Shown here: in pieces, positions 43,761 through 55,899 of the stretch
Layout: each line of letters opens with the position of its first letter
How positions within the stretch are numbered: position 1 is the first letter of the stretch
NCBI GenBank assembly: GCA_031763025.1
Contig: JASSKH010000014.1
Coordinates: 10,468,563-10,532,562, forward strand
Direction of reading: 5' to 3'
DNA: 64,000 nt
From: Macrocystis pyrifera
Taxonomy: Eukaryota; Sar; Phaeophyceae; Laminariales; Laminariaceae
Position numbers and translations under genes: made by a program
Notes under the pieces: model-generated
The model's database searches: none
Told to the model about the DNA's origin: nothing
What the model saw: the letters and a program-made list of their open reading frames with translations, nothing else

Positions 43761-44324
43761 AACATGTCAAGAAAAATCGTCCTCCTAAACAGATATTTTT
43801 ATGTAGTCCGAAGCAGAGCGGACGGCAGTGGGCCGGGTTTTTGGTAGAGACCGTGGTAGAGTACGGTATGGAGCAGTGTAGGTCTGACCCGTGTGTATTT
43901 CGCATGTTTGTGGACAGCAAGGTAGGACTGATCATGGTCGTTCATGTAGATGACATCGTGATCGCAGGATCGGACGAGACATGCAGAGATTTCCATGCCG
44001 CGCTCCTTGCGAGATTCTCTCACGAATAACCTCGGCGAACTGACTTGGTACATTGTTTGTGCTTTCAAGCGCGACTGGAAATTGGGGACATTGGAGACTA
44101 CGCAGAACATGCTGAATCATTTTGGTGTTAACTCATCCTCTGACATCCCCGTGACCCTCGGTGTGGAACTAGGTCCAAGAGAGGAGGCCCACGTTGCAGG
44201 AGATTTGCCGTACACGGAGGCTGTGGGCAGCTTGATGTGGCTGTCGACTATGACGAGGCCGGACATTTCGAACGCTGTGTGTGCTGTGGAGCACCACTCC
44301 CACAACCCTACTCACAGGCACTAG
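43761..44324 (+). pseudogene. pol: Copia 2 reverse transcriptase, second half
   Basis: Continues from 38551: MSRKIVLLNRYF, then after a frameshift VETVVEYGMEQCRSDPCVFR and LIMVVHVDDIVIAGSDETCR, the VDD active site, then NNLGELTWYIVCAFKRDWKL and GSLMWLSTMTRPDISNAVCA. These are the normal last blocks of copia RT. Confidence 0.9.
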
Positions 44325-44333
44325 AAGGCAGTT

Positions 44334-44805
44334 TTGAAAATTATGGCTTATCTCCACGGGACCAGGTTTATGGAATTGACTTTATTGTGGGGCTCGGGAT
44401 TGGATTTGACTGCGTATAGTGATGCTGGATATGCTGATAAGTCGAACGACAGACGCTCGGTATCGGGGACGGCAATTACCCTAGGGGGTACGGCGGTCAG
44501 TTGGGCAAGTAGCATGCAGAGGTGTGTCACGCTGTCCACAGCAGAAGCAAAGCAGTTGGGTGACGGGGTGAAGGAAGCTTTGTTTATTTGTCGCGGTGTC
44601 GTCGTTTATTTGTCCAGAGCTAAACGGATCATGTGCTCGGGTTTTCGAGGATAATCAGGGGGTTATAGCTCTGGCTGAGAACCCTTTCAGTCCTGTTCGG
44701 AGGAAGCATATCGACTTGCGTTTTCATTTTTACATAGGGCCACTTCGTGCTAAGAAGATCGACATTCAGTCGCATCTTCGGGAGAGAAACACGCGGATAT
44801 TGTGA
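44334..44805 (+). pseudogene. pol: Copia 2 RNase H remnant
   Basis: LDLTAYSDAGYADKSNDRRS, SASWASSMQ-like block and VTLSTAEAKQLGDGVKEALF, then in another frame RVFEDNQGVIALAENPFSPV and RRKHIDLRFHF. These are the expected RNase H aspartates and glutamate of copia. One frameshift near 44620. Confidence 0.88.
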
Positions 44806-45179
44806 TGAAATCCCTTGCTGCAACTCCTTTTACTCTCATCGTAGAGTCTTATTGAATCTGCCTTTGGAGGGATACTACGGGGATATGAGCGCTATTCGAT
44901 GAGCACCATGTTTGAGCGATGCGAGGAATATTTTTTCAAGTCGCCAACCCTGCGCTACTTTGCGGGGCATGGGGGAGTAGGGCACCACTTGGCATTTTAC
45001 TTTCTGGCCATGATCATTGTGTGGAGTGCGGCCGTAGCTTCAATTGCAATGGTTTGGAGTATATGTGTTACACCGGGGGGTTTGACCCGGCGGCCGGGTT
45101 TCCTCCTACGGGACCGTCGTTGGCTGTTCTTAGGCCCTAGCATGTCTTGAATGCCTCTTCGGTCTCGTCACTGCTGTGA

Positions 45180-45193
45180 AGAGCCACGGAGGG
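45180..45193 (+). other. Copia 2 polypurine tract
   Basis: AGAGCCACGGAGGG directly before the TGTTCGTT of the 3' LTR; purine-rich with two C. Confidence 0.5.
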
Positions 45194-45426
45194 TGTTCGT
45201 TTGGATCGTTCCAGCAGGGCCAGTTACAAGTTGTACAGGGATGCGTATATTTTCACAGGCGATATTATTGTTTTTTTTCCGTGTGTTCATGAGGAGAGTT
45301 CGAGCACCACCGCTCCGACCTTCGCTCCGCTCTCTCTCTCGTCCTCTGTCCTCTAGTACAACGACTATAAATAATCTCTTCAGCCCACGTGGTGGTCAGG
45401 GCATCCAGGCTTCGACTCTACGAACA
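45194..45426 (+). repeat. 3' LTR of copia 2
   Basis: 233 bp, colinear with 35181-35421 with visible divergence and small indels, followed by GCAGT. Confidence 0.88.
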
Positions 45427-45431
45427 GCAGT

Positions 45432-46530
45432 AGTGCCAACGCACAGGATAGCAGGTGCTGTAGATGTAGCTCAATCGCACAAGAGCCGTACAACCACGCA
45501 CGACGCCATGTGCGCCAGGGGAGGGAATAATGAGTTTAGCCAGCCAGATGGACTTCAGTGTGTGTGGTGGATAATGTCGTAGATCAATTATTGCGCCATC
45601 CTATTAATACCCTATACACTACGTGTAGCGCAGTTGTACTATAGATTCAGGCTAGCCTGAGTCAAGACGGATGAACACGTGTTTTGAGCAGAGCGCTGCA
45701 AAGGTATACCAAGTATGCAGCAGTAGCTCAGACTCCTATCACAATGTACGGTATTGAACACGCGAAGAAAACATGAAACAAACCAAAGTTGATTCCATGA
45801 TGCTGCTGTACGAGAGCGGATCGTTTAGGGAGGGGCCTTGGGCCGTGATCACTTACCTGAATAGCTCTCATTAGCGTTAGTGCGCCCCCCGCAATGAAGA
45901 GAGTAGCTTGTGTGCTCCAATAATTCCTTATATAAGATGTCCCAATTGAGTGCGGTACCGTACTAAATTGGACGAAGTTTCCTCATGATGAGGCGCGCGA
46001 GCGCGAAGCGGGATTTATTTTTCTTGGTTGTCGAAGGAAAAAAAGCCTCTTCATAACGAGTCGAATACGAGGGTAGGGAGCCTTGTTTTGAGTTTCTCTG
46101 TTGGTGCGTGAGTCAGTCATCATGATTAAACATTTTGTTCGGCCACGTTTGTCGACCGCGCTCAACGCACACTGCACTAATTCCAGTCCCGGTGGGCTTT
46201 GTGCATGCACACACAAACGAACCATTCTCGTGCTGGTGCAGGAGTAAGTCGTTCGCAGTTGGTCGATGTAGGTGCGGAAACGTGTGTAGGCACATGGCTG
46301 GGCCATGGTTTAAAAAAAAACAGAACCAATAACCGTAAAATATCACACGTAACGGTTTTGTGTTTTGAGTCCTACCGAACGAAACCCAATTTTACGTGTA
46401 CTCGTAGGCAGACTCTGCCTGTCCACAGCAACGTTCGGGCCATGCCCCCAAGACATGCTGTTTGGTGGTGTTGTCAGGCCCACCCTCCTACTGATGAGGG
46501 GACGGAGAAGCACGAGATTGTCTGCTATAA
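45432..46530. other. Unassigned sequence
   Basis: No domain. A short dyad around AATTGAGTGCGGTACCG at 45944-45968. Confidence 0.5.
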
Positions 46531-46539
46531 TAGATGTTG

Positions 46540-47540
46540 TTAGATGTTGTACAGCAGTAGTATTGGTGGCACCTGTTACGAGAAACTCTGTTGGACACCA
46601 TGCCAGGTTGTACATTTTTCATATTCAAAATATGAGCGCGGAACCAGGAAACACACAACAAAATCGAGTACGCGTACAAAGAGTTCAAGAGTTAAACCGA
46701 CACAAACCGAGCGTACAGCGACGCTGACCCTGGCTTCGTGTGTCCTACTGCTACTGTTGCTGTTATATGCTGCCGGAGAAGCTCTGCTGTAGATGTCGTA
46801 CATCAGTAGTAGCGGTGGCACCTGCTACGAGAAGATCTCCCTGATGGATAAAACATGTCAGGTGCAGAGTTTTCGTCTTTAAATTATGCCGAATTTCGAG
46901 TTCGGAACCAGGACACACACGGCAAAATCGATTACGTGTACAAAGGGTCCAAGGGTTAGACTGACAGGCTGAGCGTACAGCGACGCTGACCCTGGCCTCG
47001 TGCGTCCTACTTCGACTGCTGTGCTGTTGTTTTGCTACTGGATATGCTCTTCTGTAGATGCCGTACATCAGTAGTAGTGGTGGTACCTGCTACGAGAAGC
47101 TCTTTCCGTTGAAAACAACATGTCAGGTGCAGACTGTGCGGCTTCAAATATTGCAAATTTGCCAAATTGGCAAGTTTTCGGAAATTTGGATTTTCAAGTC
47201 TTGCTAAAAACTTGCCAAATGAAATGGCACGTCCAAATTTCCATCCTGTAAACTTGCCAACGAAGGGCTTGGGGAACACCAGGTATCCACAAAAAAGCCT
47301 GGCAAAAAAACTCGCTAAATTGGCAAATCTAATTTCCATACAAATATCCCAAATACTCGTTTTTAAAAAACCGATCCTTGCGCCGAATCTCGAGGTGGGA
47401 ACCAGGAAACACCCAGCAAAATCGAGTATGTATGTGTACAGAGGGTTCAAGGCTTGAGTTGGACCAACAAGCCGAGCGTATTGCGACGCTGACCCTGGCC
47501 TTGTGTGTCCAACTGCTGTTGCTACTGCAGTTGATGTTTC
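46540..47540. repeat. Three-copy tandem repeat of about 250 bp
   Basis: Copies begin at 46540, 46789 and 47054. Each contains TAGATGyCGTACAyCAGTAG, GGCACCTGCTACGAGAA, AACCAGGAmACACAC, GAGCGTACAGCGACGCTGAC and a CTGCTGTTGCT end. The third copy is longer because of an internal insertion. Confidence 0.85.
47152..47340. mobile_element. Probable small MITE in third 250-bp copy
   Basis: AT-rich insert absent from copies 1 and 2, flanked by CAAATAT on both sides (47145-47151, 47341-47347). Ends carry related inverted words (ATTTGCCAAATTGGCAAG and its near inverse). Confidence 0.45.
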
Positions 47541-47762
47541 TACTGCTGCTGCTGACGACTTTTTGTTTCCTAGAAATAATGAACCCCAACGTCACAACGT
47601 GGTCACGGATGCATACGACCGCGTACGTAGATGTTCGTTCGAGTTGATTCAGCACAATACACAATAATCCATACTCGCCAAACATGATGCATCGCAGGTA
47701 TGACTACTGCAGGGAATACTGAGGTCGCGCCTCATTACCACCAGTTACAAGTACTTGAACCA

Positions 47763-47784
47763 GTTGAGTGCGGTACCGCACTCA
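47763..47784. repeat. Perfect 22-bp palindrome
   Basis: TTGAGTGCGGT and its exact inverse, centred on a KpnI-type GGTACC core. Related half-sites GAGTGCGG recur at 35008-35015 and 45949-45956. Confidence 0.7.
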
Positions 47785-47789
47785 ACCGC

Positions 47790-50270
47790 ACCCAATCGCA
47801 CGCACTCACGGGCAAGCGAGGGGTCCCACTTGGGTGCGGATTTGGTCGTGTGGAGATCCACCGACCCCCACTACTGCTGTGTACCAGGTTTTGGCGACTT
47901 GCCGCGAGATACGTAGCACGTTATATCGATACGAAGCAGATCAGTCGCACCGGTGGCTTGGAGCACAGCCCTGCACGCTGTATAATTATCTATACTGTCA
48001 ATACGAGATATTTTCAAATCTCATTCTCTGGTTGTACTGTTAAATATATAAGGGCACACCAACAAGAAGGAGCACGCATTAACATGTCATACGCTACAAT
48101 AGTACCACCATTCTTATCGAAGGATTTGTTAAGTAAGTTTACACTGTTAAGTGGTGGCCGAGGTAGGGTAAGGGTAAGGGACGCAGGTGTATCTGGCAGC
48201 CGGGAAGCAGTGCTTTGCTTCTTCTTATATAGATATTTTTTATTGATGGCAAGAGCTGAGGAGGTGCTCTGGCAGAGAAGTAAGAGGTAGGGGGGAGGGA
48301 CTCGACACCCAGATATACTCGTCCCACCCCACGCTACAAGCTCTCCTAAATTCCTCTTATCTGATGTACTCCTACAGAAGTTTCCAATGGCTGCCGATAT
48401 TTCTAATGCTACCGATCGCTCTTCTGATAGTATAAGAACTTCTAATTTTATGGTCCTATCTCCGTTAAGGAACATTCAAGTCTAACGGGCTACCCGCCCT
48501 AGAGAACATTCCTAAAAGAACGTTACTCTCGACAAACGGAATCTGCGCCCGGTTAATCAATTATTTAGATTATTCCCGTAGTCCTGAGACCATGAAACTG
48601 CAGACCATATTATATATCTATAGCCCATAAGTATTTCACTCATATCACATTAGCCCATCCTGAATATTCGTATATGCAGACCACAAAATGGTTGAAGGCT
48701 GATCACAAAGCTCATTCCAAACTACAAGGAAAAGGTGGTCGAAGATGCGGCTACTCGAAACAAACCAAACGAGGCTACATACTCCCCCGCACCTCGTAAT
48801 AAGACCCAAACACCACGAAGGGGGGAGTGCTCACGGAGAACAACCGCTAAAAGGGCGACCTAAGGAGAGGAAGACAGAACTCAAACCAGAGGCGAAAGGA
48901 GAAATCAGCCATAACGAAGACAAGAAAGACGAAAGACAAACGTGACAGAAGCTAAAGAAAAGGCTGAAGGAGAAAACTAAGACTGAAATGTACGCACAAG
49001 AGGACGCACGAACCTATTACTGGAGCCATTGTCTGGGGCTCAAGGAGGTACGAACGGGCGTTGTTCGCTGGGTCGGGTTAGCGAACGAGGAATCTCTCAA
49101 AAGGAGACAGTGATCACAATTCAAAAACATATATATCCGGTAGGCGTCATGCCTTGTCTTGCGGCGAAGGTCGTAACATGGTAGACATCACGCGAGACAA
49201 AAGGGACGCAGCTTGAGTACTATGAGGGCTGCGTGCACCAGGGGCTACTAAAACCGAGAGATGGAGCGAACAACGCGGCGTCTCGGAAACCTGCTCGTGG
49301 TGTGAACACTACCAGCAAACGTAACAAGGTAGTTGACTCAACAAAGACAAATGTAAAGACGGTGTCGGCAAGAAGATCTGCCTGTTGCGTGTAGTTCGAG
49401 GGGGTAGATATCGCGGGGCTAAAACACTAGTGTGTGCAACTCGGTCAACAGGGGCGACATCAGAGGTGGTGTCGTTTGCCAGAGGGCAGAGGGGCACGCG
49501 GAATAACGAACAGAAAGAAAGGGAAATAAGGGAAAGAGAAAACGAAATACCATCGGGACCAGGAAACAAAACTGAAAGCTGGACACAGGTCAGGGGAAAT
49601 CGATCATGTCCGAATCACCATGAATGACCGATAACTCAGCGACCTTCCGGGGCAACAATACTTCGAAGACCCTACTTGGCGAAAACATGGAAGAAACACG
49701 AATGAGCTGGAAGCTCGGTATAATCCTAGTTCGATGATCGTCCGAAACAGGGGTCGGCGGAAACCGACGGAGGTCAGGGTACAACCCAGGCTACGACACG
49801 TTTTTACCTCGGCGAACTATTGCCGAGAATTGGCGGTAGGCTAGTGAAGTACAAACACGAAAGCTGATTACGATACCGCTACGACTCGGCGGACTGAACG
49901 TAAAGAGGCTCAACGGAGGTGTAGGCGATAAGAACAAAAAAATGAAGGGGGGGGGAGGGGGGGGAGACGGTAATATTCCCAAACACACCCAAACAAATAG
50001 CACAGACAGCCTCGGATCGGTAGCCAACACGGAGTCGGTTAAGCAGAACCGGTGATGGTAGACGGAAACAAACACACCCACGAAACTAGCTGCTGATGAA
50101 TGTTGAAGACTATTCATGAAGAACTACTCTAAGCTATTGTAGACTAACCAGAACCAAATAGCTAAAAGGCTAAACCAAGGCGTGCCAGGTGGGGGAGTGG
50201 AAACGGTGGGGGCTCCGCGGGGCGCATCAGAGCTCCGCAGCACCCCACGTGCTAGGCTCCCATTCTCATG
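47790..50270. other. Unassigned sequence
   Basis: No repeats or domains recognised. Purine-rich between 48800 and 49600, a G-rich run at 49948-49965. Confidence 0.5.
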
Positions 50271-50282
50271 GCGTTGAAGACA

Positions 50283-50972
50283 CTATGATCCGTACACGGC
50301 GTTCCGTGCTGTAGTGTAGCGGGCGGGTTTGAAGTCGATCTTGATCGGGCCGAGGTCGTCCAGGAACTGAATGGTGTAGGAGCCGCCCGGTGAGGGTTCC
50401 GGTGGAGTTCCCGAGGAGGCGTAGGGGGGTGAGCGGTGAACAATCTTGCCTAGCCACCAGAGACCGTCGCGTGCCTTGTACCATATGTGTGCGCCAGAAG
50501 GGAGGATGGTGGTGCTGAAGTTGTGGAGCCAAAGGCTGCGGGAGACCAAGGCGTAGACGGGGGCGAGAAAGATTTCTCCTTGAGATCGTGCTAGTTCGCG
50601 GTAAGCGGTGCCGACGCGCATCGAGCGGTAAAGGCGGTTCATCTGGCGGTGCTGTATCGGCGCTCCTGACCCGTTGAGTACGATGTGGTGCCGGATGTGT
50701 TGAAAATCCAGCTCGCGTTCCCAAGAGTCGCTGAGAAGTCCAGTCCAGTGGGTCTCGTACAGAACGGCGATGATCCCGCCGCGGCCGCGGACGAGTTGAT
50801 GGCCAGTGATCTGTTCGACCTCGAGGAAGTCCGGTGGAGGAGTAACGTCGTCGACGGTGACGTGGTAAGGTGGGGACATGGCGGCAGAAGCTGTGAGTAC
50901 GTATGTAGTGAGGTCCGCGGGTAGATGCTTTGGGATATCGCTGGTGTCGCGGGGTTCCGGCAAGGTTTGCAT
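50283..50972 (-). CDS. Gypsy 2 integrase C-terminus with chromodomain and second domain
   Basis: A 229-codon frame. A chromodomain-like stretch reads FLEVEQITGHQLVRGRGG, then VLYETHWTGLLSDSWERELD, matching the y-x-V-x-W-x-G-x-x-x-x-x-W-E-p-e core with some changes. It is followed by IWYKARDGLWWLGKIV and YTIQFLDDLGPIKIDFKPAR, a second module that resembles Tudor-type barrels and is common at the end of stramenopile gypsy polyproteins. It ends VYGS and a stop at 50283. The chromodomain would guide integration to marked chromatin. Confidence 0.7.
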   Translation of the reverse strand: MQTLPEPRDTSDIPKHLPADLTTYVLTASAAMSPPYHVTVDDVTPPPDFLEVEQITGHQLVRGRGGIIAVLYETHWTGLLSDSWERELDFQHIRHHIVLNGSGAPIQHRQMNRLYRSMRVGTAYRELARSQGEIFLAPVYALVSRSLWLHNFSTTILPSGAHIWYKARDGLWWLGKIVHRSPPYASSGTPPEPSPGGSYTIQFLDDLGPIKIDFKPARYTTARNAVYGS

Positions 50973-51275
50973 CGTTGGACAAAGACGCGTGACTTGGAGT
51001 CACGTCCCGAAAGGTCTGACGGAAGGTCGAGGAAAAGTAGCTTGTCGTGAAGGGGGCGATTGTCGGGGTTTCTTGAAGCGGGCATCGGTCTTACGGCGAG
51101 GACCTTGTGAGCCTATTCCAGTTCAGGGAAAGCTTCGTCTCGAGGATGGTTGCGTCGGTGCCGGGTTTGACGTCTTGGCGGATGGTGGAGGCGGAGTTTC
51201 AGACCCAAACACAATCGCCTACGGTGAACGGGGGGGGTGCTAGGAGGGCGGCCATGATGGGCGCGTTGCGGCGCT

Positions 51276-52053
51276 TCAAACGCGAGACGGTGAGTCGGTG
51301 TAGTTCGCGGACGAGAGAGTAGGCGCGCTGTTGTCGGTCGGTGGCGAGGTTGATGTAGACCAGGTGATCATGGTGCAAGCTTTGTGACCGCCGATATTTT
51401 CGGGTTCGAAGACCGAGAGCGGGAGGCGAGGAAGGCGGCCCATGTAGATTTCTGTAGGCGCAAGCCCTGCGGCGGCGTTCGCAGAGTTGTTGTAGGCCGA
51501 CGACACATGTGGGAGCAACACGTCCCAGTCGGTCTGCTGTTCGTTGCCGACCATAGAAACCATTTGGACCAACACATGGTTGACGCGCTCGACGCCACCG
51601 TTAGTGCAGGGGTGGTAGGAGCTTGTTGTTGACCCTGTGGATATCAAAGCGGTCGTAGACGATTTTGGCAAGCTTGTAGGTAACTTGTAGGCCGTTGTCG
51701 GAGAAGAGTGTAACCAGAGAGATGCAGTCGTTCAGGAAAATGTCGGCGGTGCCGGCGGCCGTAAACTGCGCCGTTAAAACGGCAAACATGTCGGCGCGGT
51801 GGCTGAAGCGGTCGGTGAAAAGGGGGATGTGGACGTTGCCGCACGGTGTGAGCGGCAGGGGCCGGAAGTAGTCAACGCTGACGGTGATGCCAGTGCCGTT
51901 GGGGAAAGGAAGAGAAGGATGGGCTAACGAATGGTGTGCCGGGAGGTATTCCGCGCCTGGCATTGAAGGCAGCGGTGGATCCACCAGCGGACGGAAGCGT
52001 CCCCAACCCACCAAAAGAAACGTGCAGCATGCGGACCGTTCGGGTAACTCCAA
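51276..52053 (-). pseudogene. pol: Gypsy 2 integrase core remnant
   Basis: Two overlapping frames. The upstream one has SVDYFRPLPLTPCGNVHIPL, FTDRFSHRADMFAV (first Asp) and TLFSDNGLQVTYKLAKIVYD (second Asp). The downstream one has SSYHPCTNGGVERVNHVLVQ (catalytic Glu in the YHPQTNGQvER block) and WDVLLPHVSSAYNNSANAAA. One frameshift near 51640. Confidence 0.88.
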
Positions 52054-53076
52054 GGTGTACAGAGGTGGTGGCGTGGCATGTGTTCAGCACCCAGGGGCGC
52101 GTAAATATGGTACGTGGACTCGTGGGGTAGGGGGGACGGGTGGTGGTAGGCGTTTCCCGGATGGGGTTGTGGGTGGACGTTGGATCAAGAGGGTGGTTTC
52201 GTCGCCGGCGCTATTTCGGAGGCAAGAATAAGGGCGTCCGAAAGTTGTGGGCGCCAGGCCGAGGGGATTAAATCCAGGAGGTCATTCGGCGTGGGGGCAA
52301 GGGAGTCCAACGACAAGAAGCGGATGGTGGCGCAGCGCACGGACTCTGCTCGTTGTTTTCGCGTCCAATCTTTGCAGGTGTAGTGCTCGACGCAGGCGAG
52401 ACGGCAGGGGTCGTCATCGGGTTCGGCGACAGGCTCTGGAAGTGGCAGTGGCGGTAGTGTTAGTGCCGGCGGAGAAAACGTTGGTGATAGGGTAGGTCGT
52501 ATATAGTGGACGCTAATGGCTCGGATGGCGTCGATGGTGCGGGTGGCGCGGCGGTTGTAGCTGGAGGCGTCGTCGTTTGAGAGAGTCTTGGCTGGGCCCC
52601 GGCCGGGGGCGTGGTTGCACGGTAGGTGGATGTATATCGTTTGCGTACGATGGGTGGTGGTCGGCGTCGAAACCGATAGTCGGCTGTGGGTCGAGGGATT
52701 CCCGCGGCGGCGGCGACACGATGGCGGATCCGAGAATATATCGGGTCTGCAAGGGCTGGTTGAGTGGCGCTAGTGGTGGACGGCGAAGAGATGAAGGACG
52801 GCCTGTGAGCTGAACCTGGAGGAGCTCCGGCGTTCACGGCGGCGTTGTCGGTGCCAGCAAGCCTGCCGGTGGTGGAGTCATGGGTCGCAATAGGCCTGAC
52901 AAAGGTGTAGGGTGCCGGGGAAAGAGCAGGGTGCTCCATACGTGGTTCCAGTAGGCGGAAGTCGCGGAAAGCGTCGTCGGTGAAGGGGGGCGGCTGGATG
53001 GTTGGGAGCGGTCTTGAAGGGATACAAGCCCACCCAAGCCGATACCCGGGGCGGGAGAGTGATTCGGCGCGGAGTC
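52054..53076 (-). pseudogene. Gypsy 2 integrase N-terminus and proline-rich linker
   Basis: 52054-52200 includes CHATTSVHLGVTRTVRML, a likely integrase H-H zinc entry. 52460-53076 is Pro/Ser/Thr-rich spacer between RNase H and integrase, without conserved motif. Confidence 0.6.
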
Positions 53077-53769
53077 TCAAGGGCGAATGAGGTAGATGCC
53101 GACGGTGTCGTGGTCAGTGAGGCGGTTGCGTCCGGTGCGGTCGACGTCGGTGGCTGGCTGAGGAAGTTGGGAGAGGAAGTCAACGTTGCCGTTGGCCGTG
53201 CCATTCCGAGACTCCAGCGTGTAGGTGTACGCCGAAACGACCTCGAGCCAGCGCCGGACACGGGCGTCATGTTCACCGAGCTTGGCGATGTTCTCGACCG
53301 CCGTGCGGTCCGAGAAGATCTGGAACCGGGTGGACGATAACTGTCCGCGGAGGCGTTTGAATGCCCACACGATGCTTTCGGCCTCGAGGTCGAGGGGTGT
53401 CCATGACCGTTCGGAGCCCAGGGTGGCACGGCTGATGAAAAGAATGGGGCGGACTGAGCCGTCGGGTTGTCCTTGTTCAAGGGTCTCTCCGAAGCCGTCG
53501 ATGCTAGCGTCACAGTAGAGGCGGAAGGGGCAGGAGTTGTCGGCGACGGCATCCCAGTCGGGATAGACGAGGATAGGCGGTTCGGCAAGGTCTTGTAGGA
53601 TGGCGCCTACGGTGGTTTCCATGAAGGGGGTGAAGCCAAACGTGGCGCCTAGCTTGAGTAGAGCGTTCATGGGGTGCAGACGTCGGGAAAGGTTTGGCAG
53701 GAACTTGCCGTCGTAATTTATGCCTCCAATGAGCGTGCGCACTCGTTTCTTGTCGGTGGGCAAGGGCAT
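53077..53769 (-). pseudogene. pol: Gypsy 2 RT thumb and RNase H
   Basis: A 230-codon frame: KKRVRTLIGGINYDGKFLPN (RT thumb), then FRLYCDASIDGFGETLEQGQ (RNase H Asp), RSWTPLDLEAESIVWAFKRL (Glu), FQIFSDRTAVENIAKL (Asp) and NGNVDFLSQLPQPA. All RNase H acidic residues are present; neighbours are frameshifted. Confidence 0.92.
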
Positions 53770-54671
53770 TCTGGTGAGGACGGCGACCTCGTCGGAGTTG
53801 GGGCTGGAACCGCCAGCGGAAATGGTGTGTCCCTGGAAATCGGCGGTGGTGGCGCCAATTTTGGCCTAGGCGAGGGAACGTTTATGGTGCTTCCGGAGGC
53901 GTCCGAAGAAGACTGTGATGTTGGCGACGTGGTCAAGGGGGTCGGGATCGAAGACGACGACATCGTCGAGTTACGCCGCGACGCGTTCCAGGCCTTTGAT
54001 GACCTCGTTGATGACCTTGACTAAACAGCCGGGGGAGGCGCTGCTGCCTTGCGGCATAACAAGCCACTTGAATAGCCGGTTCGGGGAGAAAAACGCTATC
54101 AAAGGGATGGTGTCCTCGTCGATGGTGATTTGGTGGAACGAAGAGACCAGGTCTAAAAGTGAATATCAGCGACATTTTGCCCAAGGAGTCGATGACGTCG
54201 TCGACGCGGGGGATGGGGAGTTGTCCGAGGGAGCTGATGTCGTTGAGCTTCTTGTAGTTGACTGGGATGCAGACAACTCCATCCTTGTTGGGGATGGCAA
54301 CCATAGGGCCGGCGAGCATGGTGACGTGGAATGCCGGTCAGGCCGGCGGCCAATTACTGGTCTACTACGGCGTCGGCCTTCCTAGCGCGGATGGGGTTGA
54401 TCCTGTAGGGGTGGGAAGCGACCGGCGCGCTGTCTGGGGGTCGGTCATCTTGAACGGCATGAGCAAGCACAAGCTGAAGTCGGTCTTCGAGGTGGAGAAG
54501 ACGTCCTGGAGATTGCAGAGGATATCGCCCCAGTTGTTGATCACTGATGAGGTCCGTCCAGAACCGTGAAGGTCGAAGTAGACGTTGCGCAGTTGTAACG
54601 GCAGGCGTTGCCAGAGGTCCAGGAAGCTTTCCCGTTAATCGGCGTCGAGGCGTGCAAGAAGCTGTGGGCAC
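53770..54671 (-). pseudogene. pol: Gypsy 2 reverse transcriptase remnant
   Basis: Order on minus: MVAIPNKDGVVCIPVNYKKL, DISSLGQLPIPRVDDVIDSL, LFHQITIDEDTIPLIAFFSP, LFKWLVMPQGSSASPGC, then LDDVVVFDPDPLDHVANI, the xLDD active site. Stops and frameshifts near 53860, 53990, 54160 and 54340. Similarity fades upstream of 54671. Confidence 0.85.
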
Positions 54672-54829
54672 GGGACTGTTGGTGCGGTAGGGGGGCCGTC
54701 TGACGATGGGCTCTGGTCGGCCACGGGGATGTTATCGTGGACAGCATGTACGTTTGGAATTGGAGGGGGTGGAGAGGGTTCAAGGAAGGGTGCCCAGGGG
54801 CACTAAGTGGTACCGGTACCAGTGGGGAG

Positions 54830-55890
54830 CATTTTGCAGATTTTGTTTTCGCGCAATCTTCAATGCTTCCAAATTTTCACTTTCCCAGCCAAATATTGAA
54901 ATGAGAATCGTTCATGATATTTGAGCCTCTCTTAGAATTACAAATTTGGGAAATACGTAGTTATTCCCTGTTTTTCTTGTTTTCTTGGGGAAAACAAAGG
55001 AAAGTCTGCAAAAAAAAGTTGTTCAAAGTGTCCTGCGTTATTGTCGGAACGCTATATTCCCATTGTTTTCCACATTTGTGAAATTCCGGAGTTCGCATCA
55101 AGATACTGTTGTAACACCGCGTCGTAGGGTAATTATGTGGTATGGGATCAATGAGGCCTCCTGCTTCAACCAGCCAGAGACTCTCACCCACAGTTACTAC
55201 TCCCGCGTTGGTTGTCTGGCAATCAACGCGACACCTCGTCGCAGAGGGTAAGTACCCCGGTAAAGCAAACACTAACGAAACTGATGGCGTTGCCGACGGT
55301 ATACCTCGCTACCAACGATGGGCGGGCGGGATGGTCTTTTTTTTTCCTGGCCTTTTCTACTTTGACGGACTGTTGTAGAGCTGCGATATCGCTCACGGAG
55401 TGATACTCAATCACTGTCTCCCCGTACGTACAACAATGAGGTTTCTCGAAAAGGGATCCACCCTGCTGGCACCCCCTCTTTTCTGTTCAAGATTACTGTT
55501 GTAACATCGCGTCGTAGGCTAATTCGTATAGAGTTTGGCATCAATGAGGCCTCTCTCTGCTGCGGCATGAGATCACACCCATACCTGTTGACACTTCTTC
55601 TCTTATCTCAATGTCCACACTCGTTTGGTGTATCCTTTTTGTCGGGTTGCTTCTATTCCTTACTGTCCCCAAACTTGTAGCCTAGTTGATTAGGGATTCT
55701 GCTACGGGTGGTTGTCCCGTGGGAACGTCGTGTACGATTTTCCATACCCCCCCGACGGTGATACGGCGCTGAGGTATGCGATTGCGGTGTGAGGCACCCG
55801 GAACGCGTTTACCTGGTAGTCGGCACGCAATGTTGTGGCGTGTCTCCATGTGGTTCTTCCGGATGTAGTATACGCTCATGTCGTGCTTGA
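54830..55890. repeat. Non-coding with a 70-bp direct repeat pair
   Basis: 55098-55165 and 55487-55555 share ACTGTTGTAACAyCGCGTCG, TAGGsTAATT and ATCAATGAGGCCTC. 55780-55880 has no assignment. No gene seen. Confidence 0.6.
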
Positions 55891-55899
55891 GGAGCGTGA

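Larger units (their letters stand above)
35181..45426 (+). mobile_element. Ty1/copia LTR retrotransposon 2, interrupted by a nested element
   Basis: LTRs 35181-35421 and 45194-45426 both run TGTTCGTTTGGATCG to CTACGAACA and are flanked by the 5-bp duplication GCAGT (35176-35180, 45427-45431). Protease, integrase, RT and RNase H blocks follow in copia order on plus. Removing the 5.2-kb insertion at 38552-43760 leaves about 5.0 kb, normal for copia. Most of gag is missing and the frame is broken in several places. Confidence 0.92.
50283..54790 (-). mobile_element. Ty3/gypsy chromovirus fragment 2
   Basis: Minus-strand pol in the order RT, RNase H, linker, integrase, chromodomain and a further C-terminal domain. 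Gag and protease are absent, and similarity stops near 54790, so the copy is 5'-truncated. No LTR pair or target duplication found. Many frameshifts show it is inactive and older than gypsy 1, from which it differs clearly in its C-terminal domains. Confidence 0.88.
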
